Shown here: piece after piece, positions 1 to 5,248 of the stretch | Numbering within the stretch: the stretch's first letter is position 1 | Layout of the letters: each line of letters begins with the position of its first letter | Assembly (NCBI GenBank): GCA_021442745.1 | Contig: JABUSI010000317.1 | Coordinates: 1-5,248 of the forward strand | DNA from: Erysipelotrichaceae bacterium | Lineage (GTDB): Bacteria; Bacillota_I; Bacilli_A; Erysipelotrichales; Erysipelotrichaceae | Reading direction: 5' to 3' | Length of the DNA: 5,248 bases | Program-made: the position numbers and the translations under genes | Notes under the pieces: generated by a model | The model's input: only the letters and a program-made list of their open reading frames with translations | Databases searched by the model: none | Told to the model about the DNA's origin: nothing

Positions 1-864
1 ATGAGAAAACGCAGAGATGCCGTACTCGCGAAAGTGGATGCATTCCACAATTTCAGTGCTTTTCTGATGGGCGACCGTACGGAACGGGAAGTACATATTT
101 ATAAGGAAATCGACGTAACCGATTTGCTGGAATATCTGAAAGAGAAAAACGAGGGCGTAGAGAAAGACGAACAGCTGAAGCTGTTCCATGCGATTTGTAC
201 GGCAGTGGCTCGTACCATTAAAATGCGGCCGATGCTGAATCGCTTCCTGAAAGATAACTTGTATTGGGACCGTAAGGAAATTACATTCTCTTTTGTCGCT
301 AAGAAGCGGTTTACCGACCATGCGGAAGAATCCTTGATGATGATGAAAGCCGATGATAACAGCAATCTGGAAACCATCGGAAGAAAGATTATCGGTGAAG
401 TGCATGAAGCAAGAACGGGAGAAAAGCCGGCCGGTGCGGATGACGTACTGGAAACATTACAGAAACTTCCTCATTTCTTAAACAAGATTGTCATGGCAGT
501 ATTGAATCTGATGGACCGTAAGGGATGGTTACCGGCAAGTCTTACGGATGTCGATCCGAACCATACGACGGTCTTGCTGACGAATTTAGGAAGTATCGGT
601 TGTGATGCCGTGTATCACCATCTGAGTGAATTCGGAACGAATTCCATCATGATTGCGATCGGTGTCATTTACAACAAGGAAGTGATTCACGAAGACGGAA
701 CAAGAGAAATCCGTAAGTTCGTGAAATTAGGATGTACATTGGATGAATTGATTGCGGACGGATTCTATTTTGCGAAGAGTCTGAAAATTGTTGATTATCT
801 GATGGCGAATCCGAAGGAACTGGAAGTCAGATTAGGAGATCCGATTAACTATGACTGCAATTGA
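1..864 (+). CDS. E2-like acyltransferase-fold protein, stand-alone catalytic domain without the catalytic His
   Basis: The 287-residue protein resembles the catalytic (CAT-like) domain of dihydrolipoamide acyltransferases, the E2 subunits of 2-oxoacid dehydrogenases. It has no lipoyl domain, no peripheral-subunit-binding domain and no Ala/Pro linker, so it cannot act as a normal E2 core. Two E2 landmarks are visible. LLTNLGSIG (residues about 192-200) matches the E2 motif ISNLGMFG, and DELIADG (248-254) sits where E2 proteins have DHRxxDG. Asp253 and Gly254 are kept, but the catalytic His is Glu249 and the Arg is Leu250. No signal peptide or clear membrane segment is seen, so it is probably cytoplasmic. 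The first ATG of the window is taken as the start because the opening (KRRDAVLAKVDAFHNF) looks like the N-terminus of related stand-alone Firmicute proteins as I recall them. An upstream start or the RBS cannot be checked. The overlap with the ligase gene suggests a shared job, perhaps acyl transfer or acyl-CoA binding. Family assignment is fairly firm; function is unknown. Confidence 0.8.
   Translation: MRKRRDAVLAKVDAFHNFSAFLMGDRTEREVHIYKEIDVTDLLEYLKEKNEGVEKDEQLKLFHAICTAVARTIKMRPMLNRFLKDNLYWDRKEITFSFVAKKRFTDHAEESLMMMKADDNSNLETIGRKIIGEVHEARTGEKPAGADDVLETLQKLPHFLNKIVMAVLNLMDRKGWLPASLTDVDPNHTTVLLTNLGSIGCDAVYHHLSEFGTNSIMIAIGVIYNKEVIHEDGTREIRKFVKLGCTLDELIADGFYFAKSLKIVDYLMANPKELEVRLGDPINYDCN
834..838 (+). 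promoter_or_regulatory. Ribosome binding site of the acyl-CoA ligase gene, inside the upstream gene
   Basis: AGGAG lies 12 nt before the ATG at 851, within the last codons of the E2-like gene. The spacing is a little long for an ideal Shine-Dalgarno site. Translation of the ligase may therefore rely partly on coupling to ribosomes terminating at 862-864, just past the ligase start. Confidence 0.5.
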
Positions 865-2569
865 TCGCCCTTGGCTGAAATTTTACGGGGATGTCCCGCA
901 CAATCTGGACTATCCGGATACTACAATGTATGAAGAAATCGCAAAGAATGTTATCTCTTATCCGTCCAATGCGGCGTTAAACTTCTATGGTAAGATTACG
1001 ACGTTTAAGGAACTGGTAAAAGGAATCGATACGGTTGCGAAGGCATTGCGTGCTTATCAGATCGAGCCGGGTGACAAGGTGACCATCTGTATGCCGAACT
1101 GTCCGCAGGCGGTCATGATGTTTTATGCGCTGAATAAGATCGGTGCCATTCCGAATATGGTACATCCGTTGAGTGCGGAACAGGAAATCACCTTTTATGT
1201 GAACTTTTCCAAGAGTGTAGCCGTACTGACGTTGGATCAGTTCGTGCCGAAGTTTGAAAGCATTCTGCAGGATATCAACGTAAAACACATTATTGTTGCG
1301 AAGATTGCCGATGAATTACCGGCAATCAAGGGTATTGCGTATTCTTTGATGAACCGGAAGAAGGTAAAGCCGGTAAAGAGCCACGGTGTTTTTGTGACGT
1401 GGAAGGAGTTTATCGGAAAGGCGAAAACCGTTAAGGAGGATTTCAAGGCGAATACGTCCGGAAAAGATGCGGCTGCCATTTTGTACAGCGGCGGAACAAC
1501 GGGAACGACCAAAGGAATTGTGTTGAGTAACCTGAATTTCAATGCGTTGGGTCTGCAGACGGCGGCAGCTTCCGAAGTGTTTGAAGCGGGAGATAAAATG
1601 CTGGCCATTATGCCGATTTTCCACGGTTTCGGTCTGGGTGTCTGTGTTCATACGGTATTGATGAACGGGTCTACCTGTATTCTGATTCCGCAGTTTTCCA
1701 TTAAGGATTATCCTTCGCAATTGAAACAGTATAAGCCGAACTTCATTGCCGGGGTTCCGACGTTGTGGGAAGCTTTGCTGAAGAGCGATAAGATGGATGA
1801 CGTGGATCTGAGCTGCCTGAAGGGTATTTTCTCCGGCGGGGATTCGTTATCTGTGGAATTGAAACGCAAAGTCGATATTTTCTTAAAGGAACACGGTTCG
1901 GATGAACAGATCCGGGAAGGCTTCGGTCTGACCGAATGCGTTACGGCATCCTGTCTGACACCAAGAAGATATAACCGGGAAGGCAGTATCGGTGTTCCGT
2001 TCCCGGATACGTATTATAAGATTGTCAAACCGTATACCCATGAAGAACAACCGTACGGAGAAGAAGGTGAAATCGTCATTTCCGGTCCGACGGTCATGAT
2101 GGAATATATGGATAATCCGAAGGAAACCCATAACTGTCTGCAGCAGCACGAAGACGGCATGCTGTGGATGCATACGGGGGATATCGGATATATGGATGAA
2201 GACGGTTTCGTATACTTCAAAAACCGTCTGAAACGGATGATTGTATCCAGCGGATACAACATTTATCCGGGGCAGCTGGAAAATATCATAGATGAACACG
2301 AAGCGGTATTGTACAGCACCTGTATCGGTGTCCGCGATTCGTACAAGGGTCAGAAAATCAAGGCGTTTGTGGTATTGCAACCGGGTGTTCCACAAAGTGA
2401 AGAAACACGGAATTCCATCCGTGAACATTGTAAGAAACGGATTGCGAAATACGCAATGCCGTATGAATTTGAGTTCCGGAATGAACTGCCGAAGACGTTG
2501 GTCGGTAAGGTAGCGTTCAATAAACTGGAACAAGAGGAAGAAGAAAAGTTAAAACAACAAGGGAAATAG
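851..2569 (+). CDS. AMP-forming acyl-CoA synthetase/ligase (ANL superfamily)
   Basis: This 572-residue adenylate-forming enzyme should activate a carboxylic acid with ATP to acyl-AMP and then form the CoA thioester in the cytoplasm. The ANL core motifs are present in order. The phosphate-binding loop YSGGTTGTTKG is at 212-222. GFGLTE (357-362) is the A5 adenine-binding motif. HTGD (441-444) carries the ribose-binding Asp444. The hinge region KNRLKRMIVSSGYNIYP is at 457-473. PKTLVGK (547-553) places the catalytic lysine at Lys553. The length is normal for full acyl-CoA synthetases, and the C-terminus ends in a short Glu/Lys-rich tail. The P-loop has Thr220 where many relatives have Pro, and SGG in place of SGT; FadD-type ligases vary at the same sites. 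The start at 851 is favoured because the sequence is family-like from the first residues (RPWLKFYGDVP) and overlaps the previous stop by 14 bp. The acid substrate cannot be read from the sequence: a medium- or long-chain fatty acid is a guess, and an aryl or other acid is possible. Confidence 0.93.
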   Translation: MTAIDRPWLKFYGDVPHNLDYPDTTMYEEIAKNVISYPSNAALNFYGKITTFKELVKGIDTVAKALRAYQIEPGDKVTICMPNCPQAVMMFYALNKIGAIPNMVHPLSAEQEITFYVNFSKSVAVLTLDQFVPKFESILQDINVKHIIVAKIADELPAIKGIAYSLMNRKKVKPVKSHGVFVTWKEFIGKAKTVKEDFKANTSGKDAAAILYSGGTTGTTKGIVLSNLNFNALGLQTAAASEVFEAGDKMLAIMPIFHGFGLGVCVHTVLMNGSTCILIPQFSIKDYPSQLKQYKPNFIAGVPTLWEALLKSDKMDDVDLSCLKGIFSGGDSLSVELKRKVDIFLKEHGSDEQIREGFGLTECVTASCLTPRRYNREGSIGVPFPDTYYKIVKPYTHEEQPYGEEGEIVISGPTVMMEYMDNPKETHNCLQQHEDGMLWMHTGDIGYMDEDGFVYFKNRLKRMIVSSGYNIYPGQLENIIDEHEAVLYSTCIGVRDSYKGQKIKAFVVLQPGVPQSEETRNSIREHCKKRIAKYAMPYEFEFRNELPKTLVGKVAFNKLEQEEEEKLKQQGK

Positions 2570-2574
2570 GAGGT
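2568..2574 (+). promoter_or_regulatory. Ribosome binding site of the EIIAB gene, overlapping the ligase stop codon
   Basis: AGGAGGT is a full-strength Shine-Dalgarno site 6 nt before the ATG at 2581. Its first two bases are also the last two bases of the ligase TAG stop (2567-2569). This clearly fixes the EIIAB start. The same arrangement recurs before the EIID gene. Confidence 0.9.
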
Positions 2575-2580
2575 GCGACG

Positions 2581-3516
2581 ATGGTATCCATCATCATTGC
2601 GAGTCATGGTGAGTTTGCGAACGGGTTACTGAATACCGCAGGAATGTTAATGGGAAGCCTTCCGGATGTACATACCGTATGTCTGTATCCGAGTGAAGGA
2701 CCGGATACGTTTAGGGAAAAGGTATTGGCAACCGTTGCCTTATGTGAGTCCGAGAATGTTCTGTTTATGGTTGACTTATGGGGCGGAACACCATGCAATC
2801 AGATTCAGCTGCTTCTGGAAAATCATAAAAAATGGGCGATGGTAGCCGGAGTGAATGTTCCGTTATTACTGGATGCGTATACGAAACGTGATTGGGAAAG
2901 TGCGAAGGATGTTGCAGCTGCAGTGATGGGGGAAGCGTCCGACAGTATCCGTGCTTCCGTGGAAGCAAAGAAAAAGGAAGAAACCGTGGAAGAAACGGAT
3001 AATGAAACCGGCAGGATGGAATATGTACTGGCACGGATTGACAGCCGTTTGCTGCACGGACAGGTAGCAACTTCCTGGACCAAGGCGACCCGTCCGAACC
3101 GGATTCTTGTTGTTTCCGATACCGTATCCAAAGATAACCTGCGGAAAACGTTGATTCAGCAGGCAGCACCGGTGGGTGTGAAAGCGCACGTCGTTCCGGT
3201 TTCCAAGATTCTGGAAGTGGACAAGGACGTTCGTTTTGCGAAAGTCAAAGCGATGCTGCTGTTTGAAACCGTGCAGGATTGCGTGAGGGCGGTGGAAGGC
3301 GGCTTGTCTTTGACAAGTGTCAATCTGGGCTCTCTGGCCCATACGGAAGGTAAGGTAGCGATTACGGATGCCGTATCGCTGGATCTTCAGGATGTGGAAG
3401 GCCTGGAATATCTGATGAATCAGGGAATTGAAATTGATATCCGTAAGGTTGTCACCGATTCCAAGGGAAATATCGATGACGTATTGCAGCAGGCACGAAA
3501 GGGGCTGAACGTATGA
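2581..3516 (+). CDS. PTS mannose-family EIIA-EIIB fusion (EIIAB, ManX type)
   Basis: This 311-residue cytoplasmic phosphotransfer protein relays phosphate from HPr to the incoming sugar. Residues 1 to about 124 are the EIIA domain. His9 in IIASHGEFANGLL is the first phosphorylation site, and Asp65 in VDLWGGTPCN corresponds to the conserved active-site Asp of E. coli EIIA-Man. A charged linker rich in Glu and Lys spans about 125-145. EIIB runs from about 146 to the end, with the phosphorylatable His159 in LARIDSRLLHGQVATSW, a near-identical match to E. coli ManX. Later EIIB motifs also fit, including SVNLGSLAHTEGK and IEIDIRKVVTD. Length and domain order are normal for a fused ManX/ManL. The start is set by the strong Shine-Dalgarno site at 2568-2574. 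The gene overlaps EIIC by 4 bp, so both should be made together. Mannose-family PTS enzymes handle mannose, glucose, fructose, sorbose, amino sugars and others, so the sugar is not assigned. Confidence 0.96.
   Translation: MVSIIIASHGEFANGLLNTAGMLMGSLPDVHTVCLYPSEGPDTFREKVLATVALCESENVLFMVDLWGGTPCNQIQLLLENHKKWAMVAGVNVPLLLDAYTKRDWESAKDVAAAVMGEASDSIRASVEAKKKEETVEETDNETGRMEYVLARIDSRLLHGQVATSWTKATRPNRILVVSDTVSKDNLRKTLIQQAAPVGVKAHVVPVSKILEVDKDVRFAKVKAMLLFETVQDCVRAVEGGLSLTSVNLGSLAHTEGKVAITDAVSLDLQDVEGLEYLMNQGIEIDIRKVVTDSKGNIDDVLQQARKGLNV
3498..3504 (+). promoter_or_regulatory. Weak ribosome binding site of the EIIC gene
   Basis: AAAGGGG lies 8 nt before the ATG at 3513, inside the EIIAB coding end. 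It matches the Shine-Dalgarno consensus only in part. The ATGA stop/start overlap at 3513-3516 suggests that EIIC translation depends on coupling to EIIAB. Confidence 0.45.
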
Positions 3517-4301
3517 GTTATGTATTAGTAATATTGATTGCCTTTCTGGTGGGAATGGAAGGCATTCTGGATGAATTCCAGTTCCATCAGCCGATTGTCG
3601 CATGTTCTCTGATCGGATGGGCATGCGGATATCCGGGTGAAGGTGTTGTGTTAGGCGGCACGTTGCAGATGATTACGTTAGGATGGGCAAACGTCGGTGC
3701 GGCGGTTGCACCGGATGCAGCGTTGTCCAGTGTGACGTCAGCAATTCTGATGATGAAACTTCTGGAACATACCACTGCCGTTTATGTGCCGATGTATCTG
3801 TCGATTCTTGTAGCCGTACCGGTATCACTGGTGGGATTATATCTGACAAAATACTGCCGGAACGTGGCAATCGGGTTTGTCCATAATATGGACGATGCAA
3901 CCCAGATGGCGGATATTCCGGAAGTGGAAAAATGGCACTTGCTGGGAATCGGAATGCAAGGCTTACGGGTTGTTGTCGTAGCCGTTGTGTTATTGCTGAT
4001 TCCGTCCAAGCTGCTGTTTGGCATATACTGTGCATTACCGGCTTGGGTATGGGATGGTGCGGTAGTCGGCGGCGGAATGATTACGGCTGTCGGGTATGCG
4101 ATTGTGGTAAACATGATGTCGGGCGCACAGACCTGGCCGTTCTTTATCCTGGGATTCTTCTTTGCGACAAGCAATGAATTCTCCCTGGGAGCGCTGGTTG
4201 CCATGGGTGTTGCGTTTGCGCTGGTGTTTATGATGCTGAAGTATCGCGGAGGATCGGCAGAATCCAAGGATTCCCTGGATGAGATCCTGAACGATTACTA
4301 G
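3513..4301 (+). CDS. PTS mannose-family EIIC membrane subunit (ManY type)
   Basis: This 262-residue polytopic membrane protein forms the sugar path together with EIID. The N-terminal half is highly typical of the family. It has a first membrane helix followed by GMEGILDEFQFHQPIVACSL (14-33), then GGTLQMITLGWANVGAAVAP (48-67) and DAALSSVTSAIL. These regions match ManY and Gram-positive ManM/PtnC closely, which points toward the mannose/glucose branch rather than the more distant sorbose or galactosamine types. Further hydrophobic segments lie near 96-112, 150-170, 184-202 and 208-243, and a short charged cytoplasmic-like tail ends in EILNDY. The segment around 81-95, between two hydrophobic stretches, reads KLLEHTTAVYVPMYL; it lacks the glycine-rich GGQG-like stretch I recall at this place in lactic acid bacterial homologues. 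Length is normal. The start is supported by the ATGA overlap with EIIAB. The stop codon is merged with the EIID ribosome binding site. Confidence 0.95.
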   Translation: MSYVLVILIAFLVGMEGILDEFQFHQPIVACSLIGWACGYPGEGVVLGGTLQMITLGWANVGAAVAPDAALSSVTSAILMMKLLEHTTAVYVPMYLSILVAVPVSLVGLYLTKYCRNVAIGFVHNMDDATQMADIPEVEKWHLLGIGMQGLRVVVVAVVLLLIPSKLLFGIYCALPAWVWDGAVVGGGMITAVGYAIVVNMMSGAQTWPFFILGFFFATSNEFSLGALVAMGVAFALVFMMLKYRGGSAESKDSLDEILNDY

Positions 4302-4306
4302 GAGGT
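4300..4306 (+). promoter_or_regulatory. Ribosome binding site of the EIID gene, overlapping the EIIC stop codon
   Basis: AGGAGGT starts within the EIIC TAG stop (4299-4301) and lies 5 nt before the ATG at 4312. It repeats the TAGGAGGTGC string found at the ligase/EIIAB junction and fixes the EIID start. Confidence 0.9.
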
Positions 4307-4311
4307 GCACC

Positions 4312-5088
4312 ATGGAAAAGAAATTAACGAAAGCCGATCGCTTTGCGATTGCGTTCCGTCATCAGTTCTTACAGGGTTCCTGGAACTTTGAAAGAATGCA
4401 GAACGGCGGATGGTGCTATGCGATGATTCCGGCAATCAGACGTCTGTATGATACGGATGAAGAACAGCGTGATGCATTACGCAGACATTTATTGTTCTAT
4501 AATACCCATCCGTACGTATCCGCTCCGGTTATGGGTGCGGTGCTGGCACTGGAAGAACAGCGTGCGAATGGAGAAGACATCAGTGACGAAACGATTCAAA
4601 ACGTCAAGGTCGGTATGATGGGACCTCTGGCAGGAATCGGGGATCCGGTATTCTGGTTCTCGTTACGGCCGATTTTAGGGGCTGTGTGCGGGGCACTGGC
4701 GATTGCCGGTATGTCCATCGGACCGGTTCTGTTTTTCGTGTTATGGAACGTGATCCGGTTTGCGTTTCTGTATTTTGCCCAGGAGTATGCGTACAATAAG
4801 GGTGCGGATGCTGTGGCTATGGTCAGTGGCGGCTTGCTGGGTAAAATCAGTGAAACGGCTTCCTATGTCATCATGTTTGTGTTTGGAGTACTGGCTTGCC
4901 GGTACATCAACGTACAGGTTTCTTCTTTAAAGGTACAGATTGCACTGGATGCCGTATTACCGGGGGTTTTGTCTCTGATAATGCTTCTGGCATGCTGCTT
5001 CTTACTGAAGAAAAAGATGTCTCCGGTACTGTTGATCATGCTGATTTTTGCGTTTGGCATGGTTGGTTGTCTGATTGGTATTTTCTAG
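4312..5088 (+). CDS. PTS mannose-family EIID membrane subunit (ManZ type), short form
   Basis: This 258-residue protein is the second membrane subunit of the permease, a component found only in the mannose PTS family. Family signatures run through the N-terminal two thirds: FRHQFLQGSWNFERMQNGGW (15-34), YNTHPYVSAPVMGAVLALEE (63-82), and KVGMMGPLAGIGDPVFWF (99-116) followed by SLRPILGA. Hydrophobic segments follow at about 119-132, 136-155, 184-197, 213-231 and 238-257. The N-terminal part is amphipathic and cytoplasmic-like in this family. The protein is shorter than the roughly 280-300 residues usual for ManZ/PtnD. The deficit falls between the helix near 184-197 and the last hydrophobic pair, where only about 15-20 polar residues (199-216) replace a larger outside domain in many homologues. 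All core motifs are intact, so a functional protein is expected. It is the last gene before a terminator. Confidence 0.95.
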   Translation: MEKKLTKADRFAIAFRHQFLQGSWNFERMQNGGWCYAMIPAIRRLYDTDEEQRDALRRHLLFYNTHPYVSAPVMGAVLALEEQRANGEDISDETIQNVKVGMMGPLAGIGDPVFWFSLRPILGAVCGALAIAGMSIGPVLFFVLWNVIRFAFLYFAQEYAYNKGADAVAMVSGGLLGKISETASYVIMFVFGVLACRYINVQVSSLKVQIALDAVLPGVLSLIMLLACCFLLKKKMSPVLLIMLIFAFGMVGCLIGIF

Positions 5089-5095
5089 AAATGTC

Positions 5096-5117
5096 AAGGT
5101 TGCTCCGGCAACCTTTT
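5096..5117 (+). terminator. Rho-independent terminator of the PTS operon
   Basis: AAGGTTGC (5096-5103) pairs perfectly with GCAACCTT (5108-5115) around a TCCG tetraloop, giving an 8-bp stem. The stem runs into TTTT (5114-5117) followed by CTGTT. The U-run is short and two of its bases are also in the stem, so termination may be incomplete. It begins 8 nt after the EIID stop and is the only hairpin of this kind in the window's single intergenic region. Confidence 0.78.
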
Positions 5118-5123
5118 CTGTTG

Positions 5124-5140
5124 AAAAAAATCAGAAAAAA
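5124..5140 (+). promoter_or_regulatory. A-tract UP-element-like stretch upstream of the tRNA promoter
   Basis: Two A-runs (5124-5130 and 5135-5140), one about half a helical turn to a full turn from the other, sit directly before the -35 box. That is where the RNA polymerase alpha C-terminal domain binds at stable-RNA promoters. The position and composition fit an UP element; its effect is inferred. Confidence 0.5.
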
Positions 5141-5143
5141 GTG

Positions 5144-5172
5144 TTGACACCTATATATGAAAAGTGTATTAT
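5144..5172 (+). promoter_or_regulatory. Vegetative sigma (sigma-A/70 type) promoter for tRNA-Ile
   Basis: A perfect -35 box TTGACA (5144-5149) is separated by 17 bp from TATTAT (5167-5172), which matches the -10 consensus at five of six bases. Transcription would start near 5178-5180, leaving a 5' leader of about 14 nt before the tRNA. This is the best promoter in the window and lies downstream of the PTS terminator, so the tRNA appears to be transcribed independently of the five-gene cluster. Confidence 0.88.
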
Positions 5173-5192
5173 ATTTAAGCAATCGGTGACAT

Positions 5193-5248
<56 letters not shown>

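Noticed and set aside
1..864. The first gene as a component of a pyruvate or branched-chain 2-oxoacid dehydrogenase complex
   Set aside because: It has no lipoyl or E1/E3-binding domain, no E1 or E3 genes are nearby, and the active-site histidine is missing.
1883..2533. A 216-codon open frame on the minus strand opposite the ligase gene
   Set aside because: It lies entirely inside the well-supported ligase gene, gives no recognisable motif, and is explained by the codon composition of the plus-strand gene.
3034..3050. TGGCACGGATTGACAGC as a second sigma-54-like site
   Set aside because: The -12 element lacks TTGC at the correct distance and the site lies within EIIB coding sequence.
2866..3624. 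A 252-codon open frame on the minus strand opposite EIIAB and EIIC
   Set aside because: It runs antisense across two clearly conserved PTS genes and its translation has no family signature.
3933..3942. TGGCACTTGC, resembling a sigma-54 promoter (TGGCAC-N5-TTGC), of interest because some Man-PTS operons are controlled by LevR/ManR with sigma-54
   Set aside because: The two half-sites are directly joined without the required spacing, and the string lies in the middle of the EIIC gene.
4896..5147. An 83-codon plus-strand frame running from EIID past its stop to the tRNA promoter
   Set aside because: Most of it is EIID read in another frame, it extends over the terminator and into the promoter, and the product has no recognisable features.

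Overview
The window reads as a piece of a bacterial chromosome from a Firmicute (Bacillota). The reasons are strong AGGAGGT ribosome binding sites, a mannose-family PTS that resembles the Man/Ptn systems of Gram-positive bacteria, a Bacillus-like tRNA-Ile, and a canonical TTGACA/TATTAT promoter with A-tracts upstream. Base composition looks mid-GC (roughly half, by eye). An Erysipelotrichia-like or clostridial gut bacterium would fit, but this is inference and the sequence does not fix the genus.

Layout. Positions 1-5088 hold five plus-strand genes with almost no space between them. In order they are: an E2-like (2-oxoacid dehydrogenase acyltransferase fold) protein (1-864); an AMP-forming acyl-CoA synthetase/ligase (851-2569), whose start overlaps the first gene by 14 bp; and a complete mannose-family PTS permease made of a fused EIIA-EIIB (2581-3516), EIIC (3513-4301, 4-bp ATGA overlap) and EIID (4312-5088). 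The largest gap inside the cluster is 11 bp, so the five genes are probably co-transcribed. A short hairpin terminator follows at 5096-5117. An A-rich stretch and a strong promoter (5144-5172) then drive a tRNA-Ile(GAT) gene that starts at 5193 and is cut by the window end in its T arm. There is no intergenic stretch over about 105 bp, and no mobile element, CRISPR array or repeat family was seen.

How the genes may work together. The PTS proteins should import and phosphorylate a hexose-type sugar: phosphate passes from HPr to His9 of EIIA, to His159 of EIIB, to the sugar crossing EIIC/EIID. The ligase should activate a carboxylic acid as acyl-AMP and then acyl-CoA. The E2-like protein has the fold expected of a CoA-dependent acyltransferase, but has no lipoyl domain and lacks the catalytic histidine of that superfamily. 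The pairing of ligase and E2-like protein, and their linkage to a sugar PTS, is the least explained part of the window. No regulator, promoter or catabolic enzyme that would identify the sugar lies inside the window, and the region upstream of position 1 is not visible.
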